From UA16 sp905478895 (GTDB lineage Bacteria; Bacteroidota; Bacteroidia; Flavobacteriales_D; Sanyastnellaceae): a DNA stretch of 64,000 nt. Under the pieces are notes generated by a model. The model saw nothing but the letters and a program-made list of their open reading frames with translations, did not search any database and was not told the DNA's origin. This document shows positions 18,263 to 26,486 of the stretch, piece after piece (positions within the stretch are counted from its first letter, which is position 1; the number at the start of each line of letters is the position of its first letter). Where the stretch lies: NCBI GenBank assembly GCA_943788495.1, contig CALSQO010000002.1, positions 496,001 through 560,000 of the forward strand. Direction: 5' to 3'. Made by a program: the position numbers and the translations under genes.

Positions 18263-20392
18263 TCAGGACAATTCAAGGGTAATGGCTTGACTCGTTGTGA
18301 GGTCAGAACCGGGTGCAATGCTTTGGCGGCGAACCGTGCCCATTCCAAGTGTCTTCACTTGCAATCCAGCGTTTTCTAATAAGTACAATGCATCCCGCAA
18401 TCCCATTCCGCGAACATCTGGGACGCGATTGGCTTCGATGGATCGGGGGCGTAGCACGGCCACGCTGTCGCTCGTGGTTACGGTGACCCAATCCCCCGAG
18501 CTGTTTCCCTGGTAGGGCATTTCCAAAGCTTGGTACAGCTGAATGAGGTCCGTCTGTGCACCATCTTTCGACCCGGGCAGTTTGCATTTTTCAGCCAAGA
18601 GTCCAGCACTTGTGGTGTGGAAGGAAGGGTCGGTGGCGTAGACTTTGTTGGCCAGTTCCCGGAATACTGGTCCGGCGATGCTCGAACCGTAATAAACCCC
18701 ACTTTTCGTGTCGGCAATCACCACGATACAGGAGTAACGCGGGGATTCGGCAGGGAAGTAGCCCGCGAAAGAAGCGCGATAGCGTCCATCGTACCCGTTG
18801 GGTCCGGCGATGCGAGCCGTCCCCGTTTTTCCAGCTACGCGGTAGGGACTTTTGGCGAAAACGTACTGAGCGGTTCCGTTTCCTTCGGGATCTGCCACAC
18901 GCTTCAACATGCTTTGACATGCATCGAGCACACGTTTGGAGCAGATGGATTGCTTGAGGACCTCGGGCTTGAAGAGTTTGACGACCTGCCCGTTATTTTC
19001 GAGGCGTTCGACCAATTGTGGCCGCAAAGAAGTGCCTCCATTGGCCACTGCATTGTACAGGGTGAGGGTTTGCAGCGGTGTTTGCGTGACTTCGTACCCA
19101 ATGGACATTTGGGTCAGGGATAGTCCCGACCATCGGCCATCGCCGACGTTTTCATAAACAAGTGGTTGCGATTCGCCAGCCAAACGCACTCCGGTTGCTG
19201 ACGGCACTCCTATGCGTTTAAGGGCGTCTAAGAAACCTTGCTGATTTTCGCCAAATGCTTTTTTAATGGTCAGCGCAGTACCCACATTCGAACTCACTTC
19301 GAAAATTTCAGATGTCTTCAAAATTCCGCTACCGCCTTCATCTGCATTGGAGTCAGACATTCGCTTTCCATAGAAATAAGTCACTCCGTTCCCGGTGTCG
19401 ATTTCATCCTCGGGCTTGACATCTCCGTCGTTCATTGCGGCCATGAGGCTAGCTAGCTTGAAGGTCGATCCGGGCTCTACGGCCGTGCCAATGGCATGGT
19501 TGAAGGATTCGAAATATTCCGCGGGCTCGCCTTCCTGGGGTTCAGATGTTGAGCGCGTGAGGTTGGCCATGGCCCGAATCATTCCGGTTTCGACTTCCAT
19601 CAAAACCACGGTTCCCCAGGCCGCGTCATGCGTTTGAAGTTGCTGGCGAAGGGCGTTGGAAGCGACGTCTTGGAGGTGCATGTCAATGCTGGAAATCACG
19701 TCCAATCCAGCGTGTGGCTCAACGATAAAATCATCGGATACCGGCATCCACTCGCCACCGGCAACGCGGCGTTGAATTTGCTTGCCGACGCTTCCAGACA
19801 GCTCGGTGTTCCAGCTGGCTTCTAGGCCAACACGGTTTTCATTTCGGTCGATGCCAATCGTGCGTGAAGCCAAATCACCGAATGGTTTGCGACGCTGTTC
19901 AGTTCGAGCAAACGTGAATCCCGATTTGAATCGTCCCCGGCGTATGAAGGGCAATTTCGCGAGTCTTTTTTGCTGAATGTAGGAGGCGCGCCGAGCGATG
20001 AGGGTGTTTCGTCGTCCCAGATTGCGACCGTTTCGGAGCACCTCGCGGTATTCTCTTGGACTGCGATCGCCTAAGATTTGACTCAATCCTTGCGAAAGGC
20101 TATCCAATTCAGCGTCGAATGTGTCCCAATTGATGGCCTCACTTTTGCTGTCCCAACGGACTTCGAAAATGGGGACGGAGGTGGCAAGCACATTGCCGTT
20201 GATAGCATAGATCTGACCGCGTGAGGGAGTGATGTCGCGCACGCTCGATTCGAAGCGTTCACCCACCTCTTTCCATTGCTCATGTTCTGCACTCTGAATC
20301 CAAAGGATGCGCCCAAAGATGCTGAAGCCGAGCGCCACGAAGAGCCCAAAAACAAGCCATACCCTCGTAGAGAATTCTTTCCGGTTCTTCAT
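18263..20392 (-). CDS. ftsI: septal transpeptidase FtsI / penicillin-binding protein with PASTA domain
   Basis: A 709-residue class B penicillin-binding protein that cross-links septal peptidoglycan with FtsW. One N-terminal membrane helix (about 11-31) is followed by a dimerisation domain and a transpeptidase domain. The active site shows STFK at 309-312 (acylated Ser309), SSN at 367-369 and KTG at 522-524. A single C-terminal PASTA domain covers about 655-709 (VPDVRGMGLRDALYLLENAG); a PASTA tail on this protein is typical of Bacteroidota. The start overlaps ftsL by four bases. Confidence 0.96.
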   Translation of the reverse strand: MKNRKEFSTRVWLVFGLFVALGFSIFGRILWIQSAEHEQWKEVGERFESSVRDITPSRGQIYAINGNVLATSVPIFEVRWDSKSEAINWDTFDAELDSLSQGLSQILGDRSPREYREVLRNGRNLGRRNTLIARRASYIQQKRLAKLPFIRRGRFKSGFTFARTEQRRKPFGDLASRTIGIDRNENRVGLEASWNTELSGSVGKQIQRRVAGGEWMPVSDDFIVEPHAGLDVISSIDMHLQDVASNALRQQLQTHDAAWGTVVLMEVETGMIRAMANLTRSTSEPQEGEPAEYFESFNHAIGTAVEPGSTFKLASLMAAMNDGDVKPEDEIDTGNGVTYFYGKRMSDSNADEGGSGILKTSEIFEVSSNVGTALTIKKAFGENQQGFLDALKRIGVPSATGVRLAGESQPLVYENVGDGRWSGLSLTQMSIGYEVTQTPLQTLTLYNAVANGGTSLRPQLVERLENNGQVVKLFKPEVLKQSICSKRVLDACQSMLKRVADPEGNGTAQYVFAKSPYRVAGKTGTARIAGPNGYDGRYRASFAGYFPAESPRYSCIVVIADTKSGVYYGSSIAGPVFRELANKVYATDPSFHTTSAGLLAEKCKLPGSKDGAQTDLIQLYQALEMPYQGNSSGDWVTVTTSDSVAVLRPRSIEANRVPDVRGMGLRDALYLLENAGLQVKTLGMGTVRRQSIAPGSDLTTSQAITLELS

Positions 20393-21015
20393 GGCGTGCG
20401 TTGTTTTTGCTCCAATAAATAGGGCGGTTCAACGGGTTGATTCAGGCCGATGTTTGCGATGCTCTGCTCCACACGGCTCTGTTGCAATTGGGTTTCAAAT
20501 TGTGCTTTGATGGTTTTGTATTCGGCACTCAGCTCCTGCAAGTGCCGTTTGTTTTGAATTTTCGCCCGCTCCATGCGTTCAAACTGATACCCCATTGCGA
20601 TGTATGCAATGAAAAGTCCGCTGATGAACAGGAGGTAGGGGATGTGACGGGTCACGCCTTCTCGTGTCAGGAATTCTCCACTGAGCAAATCCCGAATCAA
20701 GGGCGCTATTGCATTCTTTTGACGCCGTTGTTCTCGTTTTTTGGGGTCTTTCTTTCGGCGCGATCGGAAGGCCCAGAAAGATTTTTTGGGCGTGCCTTTT
20801 GGTTCTGAAGATTGGTGCTTTGGTCGATTGCGTGGCGCATTGGGATTGATGCTTTTTTGTGCTTTCAATCGTGCGGCTTCTCGTTCCTTTCGTTCTTTGA
20901 GTTGCTTCTGTTGCGCGGCCATTTCAGCCGCGGTAAGGCGTCGATTTGCCGGTTTTTTAGATGGCGCATTGTTCTTCTTGAACTTCAATTTCAGGGCGCG
21001 GAATGGATTCTTCAT
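20389..21015 (-). CDS. ftsL: FtsL-like cell division protein with long basic N-terminus
   Basis: A 208-residue bitopic protein. One membrane helix (IPYLLFISGLFIAYIAMGY, 125-143) is followed by a short periplasmic coiled coil (144-185), as expected for FtsL, and the segment LLSGEFLTREG before the helix is typical of Bacteroidota FtsL. Unusual is the cytoplasmic N-terminus: residues 1-100 contain about 35 Lys/Arg and only about 7 acidic residues. Position between rsmH and ftsI supports the call. The start at 21015 overlaps the rsmH stop by four bases; the longer frame reads into rsmH. Confidence 0.88.
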   Translation of the reverse strand: MKNPFRALKLKFKKNNAPSKKPANRRLTAAEMAAQQKQLKERKEREAARLKAQKSINPNAPRNRPKHQSSEPKGTPKKSFWAFRSRRKKDPKKREQRRQKNAIAPLIRDLLSGEFLTREGVTRHIPYLLFISGLFIAYIAMGYQFERMERAKIQNKRHLQELSAEYKTIKAQFETQLQQSRVEQSIANIGLNQPVEPPYLLEQKQRTP

Positions 21016-21962
21016 GCCGTTGCCTGTTTGATTTGTTCGCTGGTCAAAGCCGTACGCTCTGCAATGCGGAGTCGAGCGCTTCGCGCACGTGGATTGCAAT
21101 CCTGCTCTTCGCTGTCAGCGATGATGGCTTTTCGCGAGAGAAGGTGGAAAGGGCAAAGGGCTTGTCCCTTGAAGTCACGCGGAATGTTGTCATCGAAATT
21201 TCCGGAGCGCATGAAGTGTTTGACCAAGCGGTCCTCCAGGCTGTGGTAGGAAATGATCGCCAGTCGGCCCCCTTCCTGAAGCAATTCAACCGAGGAAAGC
21301 AACATCGCTTGAAGTGCGCCGAGTTCATCATTTACTTCAATGCGCAGTGCCTGAAAAACTTGAGCAAAGTACTGGTTCTCCTTGCCTCGCGGTGCGAGCG
21401 TGCTCAATGCAGCGATCAACTCGTTGGTGCGCGTGATCGGCGCCTCTTTCCGGGCAGATTCGATGGCGTATGCCGCTTTGTCGGGCCGCTTAAGCTCACC
21501 GTATTGCCGGAAAACACGGGTCAATTCCGGGACAGTATAGGAGCCAACTACGTCGGCGGCTGATACTGGCTGGGATTGGTTCATGCGCATGTCGAGCGGA
21601 CCTTCGAACCGAATGGAGAACCCGCGAGATCCGGTGTCGAACTGATGGGATGAAACACCGAGGTCGGCGAGGATGCCATCGACATGTCGGACACCTTCTT
21701 GCCGGAGGAAATTGCGCATGTACCGAAAGTTCTCGGGAAGCAGTGTGAAGCGCTCGTCTTGCGGGACATTGTCGAGGACATCGTTGTCTTGGTCCATGCC
21801 ATAGATGTGTCCGTCCGCATTCAAGGCGTCGAGCATCATACGGGTATGGCCCCCGCCGCCAAACGTAGCGTCCACGAATACGCCGCCTTGCTTGCTACCG
21901 ATGCCGAGTCCTTCAAGGCTCGCAGGTGCGAGGACTGGGATGTGGTATGCAGCGGCGTCCAT
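21012..21962 (-). CDS. rsmH: 16S rRNA (cytosine(1402)-N(4))-methyltransferase RsmH (MraW)
   Basis: A 316-residue SAM-dependent methyltransferase acting on C1402 of 16S rRNA in the 30S decoding centre. It opens with YHIPVLAPASLEGL; the SAM loop is DATFGGGGHTRM. MDQDNDVLD, DGILADLGVSSHQFD and the C-terminal IISYHSLEDRLVKHFM are classic RsmH motifs. Length is normal. It is the second gene of the dcw cluster, 3 bases after mraZ. Confidence 0.97.
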   Translation of the reverse strand: MDAAAYHIPVLAPASLEGLGIGSKQGGVFVDATFGGGGHTRMMLDALNADGHIYGMDQDNDVLDNVPQDERFTLLPENFRYMRNFLRQEGVRHVDGILADLGVSSHQFDTGSRGFSIRFEGPLDMRMNQSQPVSAADVVGSYTVPELTRVFRQYGELKRPDKAAYAIESARKEAPITRTNELIAALSTLAPRGKENQYFAQVFQALRIEVNDELGALQAMLLSSVELLQEGGRLAIISYHSLEDRLVKHFMRSGNFDDNIPRDFKGQALCPFHLLSRKAIIADSEEQDCNPRARSARLRIAERTALTSEQIKQATA

Positions 21963-21965
21963 GAA

Positions 21966-22451
21966 TCAATTCTCGTTGGAGGGTTCGATGTCCTTGCGGA
22001 CCTCTTCGGCGAGCGAACCGAAGTCAAAATCTTCCACGTCGTCCAGCACATTGCGGTCGTAACGGTTTTTGCTCCACACCTCGATTTTTTCACCCAAGCC
22101 GGATACGATGATTTCATTGTCATTTGGCAATTCAATCCCGGCATGTTCGAGCAAAAGGGCTGGAACGTTGATGCGGCCTGAGCCGTCGAGTTCAACATGG
22201 GTGGCGCCCTTCATGAATTTTCGTTGAAACAGTTGGTGTTTTTTATTGTAACGGCTTAAGCGAGACATTTCTCGGTTCACCTTGTCCCACTCGGGTTGGG
22301 GGTAGATCACCAGGCATCCCTCGAAAATGTCTCGGTTGACAACAAGTCCATGTTGCAATACGCTGCTCAATTGCTTCCGCAAACGCGCAGGAAACATCAA
22401 ACGCCCCTTGGCGTCGATTTTGCAATTGTATTCTCCGAGCAGATTTAACAT
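21966..22451 (-). CDS. mraZ: transcriptional regulator MraZ
   Basis: A 161-residue protein with two tandem SpoVT/AbrB-like swapped-hairpin domains: LGEYNCKIDAKGRLMFPARLRK at the N-terminus and a second copy with HVELDGSGRINVPALLLEH. MraZ forms ring-shaped oligomers that bind phased TGGG repeats upstream of its own operon; such repeats are present here at 22476-22519. It starts the dcw cluster. Normal length, no oddities. Confidence 0.96.
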   Translation of the reverse strand: MLNLLGEYNCKIDAKGRLMFPARLRKQLSSVLQHGLVVNRDIFEGCLVIYPQPEWDKVNREMSRLSRYNKKHQLFQRKFMKGATHVELDGSGRINVPALLLEHAGIELPNDNEIIVSGLGEKIEVWSKNRYDRNVLDDVEDFDFGSLAEEVRKDIEPSNEN

Positions 22452-22467
22452 GGTTCTTTTCGCTTTT

Positions 22468-22475
22468 CAAAATTA
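22468..22475 (-). promoter_or_regulatory. Bacteroidota -7 box (TAATTTTG) of the mraZ/dcw promoter
   Basis: Read on the minus strand, TAATTTTG is an exact TAnnTTTG element. It directly abuts the nearest MraZ box (22476-22479). Transcription would start near 22461, about 10 bases before the mraZ ATG at 22451. There is no TTG at the -33 position; MraZ boxes occupy that place. Confidence 0.6.
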
Positions 22476-22519
22476 CCCAAGATTTCCCACTTTCTCCCAC
22501 TGTATGACACTTTCTCCCA
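22476..22519 (-). promoter_or_regulatory. MraZ operator: phased TGGG boxes upstream of mraZ
   Basis: On the minus strand four TGGG boxes lie at 22519-22516, 22499-22496, 22489-22486 and 22479-22476; a degenerate TGTC stands at 22509-22506. All five positions are exactly 10 bases apart, so they face one side of the helix. The E. coli MraZ site is TGGGN repeats spaced by five bases, i.e. the same 10-base period. The boxes run directly into the -7 element of mraZ. Confidence 0.8.
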
Positions 22520-22740
22520 CTTTGTGGAAAAGTTGTAAAGGGTCAAATCGTTATAAATGAGTCAGAGCAATGCAAAGCGAAAAAATGACGATTTTGCCGT
22601 GATGACGCTATTAACATGTTTTCAACAGTAATTGTGAACACAGAGAGGTGAAACGAAGCTGGACCGTGCACATGCCCCAAGCCAGAATTGCCGTTCCTTT
22701 GTGCTTTGCGTTTTAAGAGAGGGTTTACACCAGAGCAATT

Positions 22741-23511
22741 ATGAATACACCAGACATCATTGAGCGGGGCGATTACCGATACATCGAAGCAGGATCGGGA
22801 GAGCCGCTTGTTGTGCTTCACGGCCTCTTCGGCGCGTTGAGTAATTTCAAAGACGTATTTGACGACTTCTCTTCACGGTTTCGGGTCATCATTCCGATGT
22901 TGCCCATATACGAGCTCCCCATGCTCAAGACCAGCGCCAAGAATTTATCGGAACACATCGAGGGCTTTGTCGACGAGTTGAAACTCGATCGCGTGCATCT
23001 GTTGGGCAACAGTCTGGGAGGACACGTGGGGTTGATTTTCACCAAAAACAACCTGAGCCGTGTGGCTTCGTTGAGCTTAACGGCAAGCAGTGGACTGTAT
23101 GAAAATGCGTTTGGGAATAGCTTTCCACGCCGCGAAGACAAGACATTTATCCGGGACAAGGTGGGGGTGACGTTTTACGATCCAAAGCATGCGACGGATG
23201 AACTTGTTGATGAGTGTTTCGAGGCGGTCAACAGCCGGGAGAAAATCCTCCGCATTTTGGCCATCGCCAAAAGCGCCATTCGGCACAACATGGCCAAGGA
23301 TTTGCCGCAAATGAACACACCCGTTTGTTTGATTTGGGGCAAGAATGACATTATCACGCCTCCAGCGGTGGCGGAAGAGTTTCATGCGGGTTTCCCGGAC
23401 AGTGACCTTTTCTGGATTGAGAAATGCGGGCATGCCCCAATGATGGAGCATCCGGAGGAGTTCAATCGCATTCTTTCTGCGTGGTATGATGCCCGCGGCA
23501 TCGGGAAGTAA
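22741..23511 (+). CDS. alpha/beta hydrolase
   Basis: A 256-residue alpha/beta-hydrolase-fold protein without signal peptide. The triad is visible: nucleophile S91 in GNSLGG, D203 in GKNDIITP and H231 in CGHAPMMEH. HGLFGALSNF forms the oxyanion side. A gene of this type next to engB recurs in Flavobacteriales (from memory, not tested). The substrate is not evident; esterase or C-C hydrolase activity is possible. The start lies about 220 bases from the MraZ operator of the divergent dcw cluster. Confidence 0.85.
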   Translation: MNTPDIIERGDYRYIEAGSGEPLVVLHGLFGALSNFKDVFDDFSSRFRVIIPMLPIYELPMLKTSAKNLSEHIEGFVDELKLDRVHLLGNSLGGHVGLIFTKNNLSRVASLSLTASSGLYENAFGNSFPRREDKTFIRDKVGVTFYDPKHATDELVDECFEAVNSREKILRILAIAKSAIRHNMAKDLPQMNTPVCLIWGKNDIITPPAVAEEFHAGFPDSDLFWIEKCGHAPMMEHPEEFNRILSAWYDARGIGK

Positions 23512-23518
23512 AGAGGCC

Positions 23519-24151
23519 ATGGACGTCAAGCACGCCGAGTTCATGAAGTCGAGCGCGCATCCGCAAGAATGCCCGCCACCGGAACGACCGGAATATGCCT
23601 TCATTGGCCGCTCCAATGTGGGTAAATCTTCGCTGATCAATATGCTAACCAACCGGAATAGCTTGGCGAAGATTTCGTCAACTCCGGGGAAAACCCAATT
23701 GATCAATCACTTTGTAATCGATGAGGATCGCGAGAAAAACGGTGCACCTGTGAGCTGGTATCTGGTGGATTTGCCTGGTTTTGGCTACGCGAAAGTCAGC
23801 AAGTCCAGCCGTGTGAAATGGCAAAGGACCAGCGAACAATTTCTCAAAAGCAGGCCCAATTTGATGTGCGTGATGATGCTGCTCGACAGCCGGCATTCTC
23901 CTCAAAAAGTAGACTTGGAGTTTATGGAATGGATGGGAGAGAATCAATTGCCTTTTGTGATGGTCTTCACGAAGGTGGACAAATTGAACCTGGAGGAACG
24001 CGCTTCGTTTCTCCCGAAATACGAAGCTGAAATGCTGAAGCGATGGCATCGCATGCCTCCGGTTTATGTCACCAGCGCAGAAAAAGGGGAAGGCCGTGAT
24101 GAAGTCCTGCGCTTCATCGAGCAGACCAATGCCTTGTTCGAGGCGCCTTAA
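23519..24151 (+). CDS. engB: ribosome biogenesis GTPase EngB (YsxC/YihA)
   Basis: A 210-residue TRAFAC GTPase needed for 50S subunit maturation. G1 is GRSNVGKSS at 30-38; the DLPGFGYAKVS segment holds G3; FTKVDK is G4; VTSAEKGEG is G5. I chose ATG 23519, preceded by AAAGAGG, because the resulting N-terminus (MDVKHAEFMKSS) matches the family; an earlier in-frame ATG at 23486 would overlap the hydrolase gene. It converges with gldC with a four-base overlap of the stops. Confidence 0.95.
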   Translation: MDVKHAEFMKSSAHPQECPPPERPEYAFIGRSNVGKSSLINMLTNRNSLAKISSTPGKTQLINHFVIDEDREKNGAPVSWYLVDLPGFGYAKVSKSSRVKWQRTSEQFLKSRPNLMCVMMLLDSRHSPQKVDLEFMEWMGENQLPFVMVFTKVDKLNLEERASFLPKYEAEMLKRWHRMPPVYVTSAEKGEGRDEVLRFIEQTNALFEAP

Positions 24152-24477
24152 TCTTTGAGGACACCCAGGCGTTTCGCGAGTTCTTCGGTAAAGCTCCTCA
24201 CCGCATCCGCATGGGCCTTATCGTTGGTTGCGCGTTCCAAGGTGCTGGCCATGGTCATCATTGTCTGGCAAATGAAATGCCGCATTTCCTCGACACTCAT
24301 CTCTTTGGTCCACAAATCCATGTGAACGGCATTGCCATCCTTTTCATCCCACATGGCCAAGGCCATTGCTTTTGCCACTTTGTTACTTACATCACTGTCT
24401 TCAGCAGACCATTGAATCTGGGAAGGAACTTTGTTCTCGTCAGTGGTGATGTCAATTTGAATCTTTGAGGTGGTCAT
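24148..24477 (-). CDS. gldC: gliding motility protein GldC
   Basis: A 109-residue cytoplasmic protein. The GldC pattern is clear: an N-terminal IQIDITTDENKVPSQIQWSA, then AMWDEKDGNAVHMDLWTKEM and a C-terminal helix RSFTEELAKRLGVL. In Flavobacterium johnsoniae GldC stabilises GldB and is needed for efficient gliding; its biochemical role is unknown. It lies 42 bases downstream of gldB on the same strand, the usual gldB-gldC order. Confidence 0.9.
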   Translation of the reverse strand: MTTSKIQIDITTDENKVPSQIQWSAEDSDVSNKVAKAMALAMWDEKDGNAVHMDLWTKEMSVEEMRHFICQTMMTMASTLERATNDKAHADAVRSFTEELAKRLGVLKD

Positions 24478-24519
24478 GGTGGTTGAATTTGAAGCGGCAA
24501 AGGTCGGTTGGAATCCGTC

Positions 24520-25611
24520 TTACGCGGGCCGATAACTTTTAATAATTGGCAGAGGATCGCGCAGGTTGATGAGGTCGACCATCGACCATTCGGGATTTTC
24601 TTTCATGAAGTCGTTGACCATCCGCAATCCCAACCACGCTCCTAGTCGATCCGGTCCTTCCTGGGGAATGCCGCCAATGCGGGTAAAAGGACCTTCATCG
24701 AACCAGCGTCCAAATTCCATTCGATTGGAATTGAATAACATGTCCTGGGGTTGCAATTCAAGCCAAATAGACTGCTCGTTGGCTTCCGCCCATTGCAGGT
24801 CGTCCGCACTCCAGTCGAGCAAGTTGGACCGAGACTCTTGAGGCAAACATTTCTCCAATAGAAACATGATTTTTCCCCAGTAGAGCAGTTCGTTGATGCA
24901 TTTGCTCGAATCATAAAACCGCTCGCTGAAATGAACCAATAGCCAACCTCGCATGGCGGTAGCTGGGATGCGTTCGGGTTCCATTTTTGCCCGCATGTAT
25001 TGGGGGAACATTTGGGGGGGAAGGGTCTGGACCAATGGATTTTCGGGTCCTAAGAACCATTCGAGTCCGATTCCTAAATGGGATGACGTGGGGTAAATGG
25101 CAAAGTTGAAACCACTGTTCATCCAAGTGATCCGGGGGGTGGACTCCGACGGTAAAAAGTAATGAAATCGATGAAGGGCTTGCGAGAGTTGTGCTTCATT
25201 TCGGGCCAAAGTTTGAGCGGAACCGGAGGTGGAATCAATGGCGGATTCGATGGGGACCACGTCGGGATGAACGCTGAATTCCTTGATTTTTTGGATCGTC
25301 TCAGGGTCGTTGGCTGCGCCAATTCGGAGGATGTCTTCCGAATAGAATGCCCCGAATGCTCCGACGGTGTTCGTCCAGTTGGCATGCGCTTCCTCTTCGT
25401 TTTGGGGCAGCGCATCGATGACTTTGCGCACATCCAGCGCCGGCGTTGTGCGTTCCGCGGGCAACGCAGATTCCGGCACGGACCAACGTTCGTCGCTGCA
25501 ACTGCTTAATAAGATGCAGGCGATTGCCATGGCGGCGGAAAAGTAGCGTTGGCCGGAGCGCGCTAGTGAACAATGCACGGTGGGAATTGTCTGGCGATTG
25601 ATTGGAATCAT
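24520..25611 (-). CDS. gldB: gliding motility lipoprotein GldB
   Basis: A 363-residue lipoprotein: the lipobox LLSSC gives a lipidated C38 after a long, Arg-containing leader. GldB-type segments are GIGLEWFLGPENPLV, MFPQYMRAKMEPERIP, RGWLLVHF, LLYWGKIMFLLEKCLP and GAWLGLRMVNDFM. GldB is essential for gliding and tied to T9SS function in Flavobacterium; its mechanism is unknown. I kept ATG 25611, because the next ATG (25530) would leave too short and uncharged a signal peptide. It is divergent from the barrel gene at 25647. Confidence 0.9.
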   Translation of the reverse strand: MIPINRQTIPTVHCSLARSGQRYFSAAMAIACILLSSCSDERWSVPESALPAERTTPALDVRKVIDALPQNEEEAHANWTNTVGAFGAFYSEDILRIGAANDPETIQKIKEFSVHPDVVPIESAIDSTSGSAQTLARNEAQLSQALHRFHYFLPSESTPRITWMNSGFNFAIYPTSSHLGIGLEWFLGPENPLVQTLPPQMFPQYMRAKMEPERIPATAMRGWLLVHFSERFYDSSKCINELLYWGKIMFLLEKCLPQESRSNLLDWSADDLQWAEANEQSIWLELQPQDMLFNSNRMEFGRWFDEGPFTRIGGIPQEGPDRLGAWLGLRMVNDFMKENPEWSMVDLINLRDPLPIIKSYRPA

Positions 25612-25633
25612 TGAAGCGTTGCCATTAGTTTTG
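25602..25633 (+). promoter_or_regulatory. candidate Bacteroidota promoter (TTG-N21-TAGTTTTG)
   Basis: TTG at 25602-25604 and TAGTTTTG at 25626-25633 are 21 bases apart, which fits the Bacteroidota -33/-7 pattern. Transcription would start near 25640, only a few bases before ATG 25647, giving a very short leader. The upstream half overlaps the start of gldB on the other strand. Confidence 0.45.
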
Positions 25634-25646
25634 AATCATTGCAAAG

Positions 25647-26480
25647 ATGGAACAGTCAACTCGCTTTCGAAATTTCTTGAGGACCTTATTGGCAGCGTTT
25701 GGTTTGGCCATCTTCCTTTTCAGTCCCAATGACGCCCAAAGCCAAGGCTATCATTTGGGATTGCAATTGGCGCCCAATGTTTCCATGGCGCAGCCCAGAG
25801 AGCTTTCGCATGCGGCTGTTCAGTCTGAGGCTCATTTTGGATATGGCTTTGTGTTTGACGCCATGTTCACCGAGAAATATGCCATTGGTACGGGGGTGAA
25901 TGTCTTTTACAACGGTGGCATTACCCAGCATCTGGCATTTCAAGAGGACGAGAATGGCCTATCCATTGCGGCTGTTCAGCTGGTTCAAAAGCAGCAGTAT
26001 GTGGAAATTCCATTGACCTTTAAGATGCGCACCAATGAGATTGGTTATACCACTTATTTTGGTCAATTCGGGGTCGGATTTGGATTGAATGTGCGTTCAG
26101 AAGGACGTCAAAAAACCACTTCTTTTGCGACGCTCGATTCGCTGGGAAGCGTCATTGAACTGGTTTTTAGCCAGTCTGCACTTGAGGCAGCGGAAAGCCA
26201 ACAAGTTTCGATGGCGGATCGCACTCGCCTGTTTCGCCCCAGCATGATCATTGGGTTAGGGGCTGAACGGAGATTGACGGGTTCCACTGCTTTGGTGGTT
26301 GCTTTGCGCTACAATGTGGGGCTTCGTAGCCAATACGAAGACTTTGGTGTTTTGCAATCCCAGGCGGCTGAGTCCCTTGTTTATGAGTTTGATAGTGTGA
26401 CAGGGGAAGAATTGCCAGTGCCCATTCAAATGCAAGGAAAAACGGGACAGATTGAACTTTGCTTCGGTCTGATGTTTTAA
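25647..26480 (+). CDS. outer-membrane beta-barrel protein (PorT-like family)
   Basis: A 277-residue exported protein with a signal peptide (LLAAFGLAIFLFSPNDAQSQ). The mature part has the repeated amphipathic strands of the OMP_b-brl_2 type: YHLGLQLAPNVSM, AIGTGVNVFYNGG, YVEIPLTFKMRTNEIGYTTYFGQFGVG, and ends in ELCFGLMF with a terminal aromatic residue. Proteins of this shape include PorT/SprT of the T9SS, but no diagnostic feature separates PorT from other small barrels here. It stands between gldB and nadE, 6 bases before nadE, so the two are probably cotranscribed. Confidence 0.75.
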   Translation: MEQSTRFRNFLRTLLAAFGLAIFLFSPNDAQSQGYHLGLQLAPNVSMAQPRELSHAAVQSEAHFGYGFVFDAMFTEKYAIGTGVNVFYNGGITQHLAFQEDENGLSIAAVQLVQKQQYVEIPLTFKMRTNEIGYTTYFGQFGVGFGLNVRSEGRQKTTSFATLDSLGSVIELVFSQSALEAAESQQVSMADRTRLFRPSMIIGLGAERRLTGSTALVVALRYNVGLRSQYEDFGVLQSQAAESLVYEFDSVTGEELPVPIQMQGKTGQIELCFGLMF

Positions 26481-26486
26481 TTCCAT

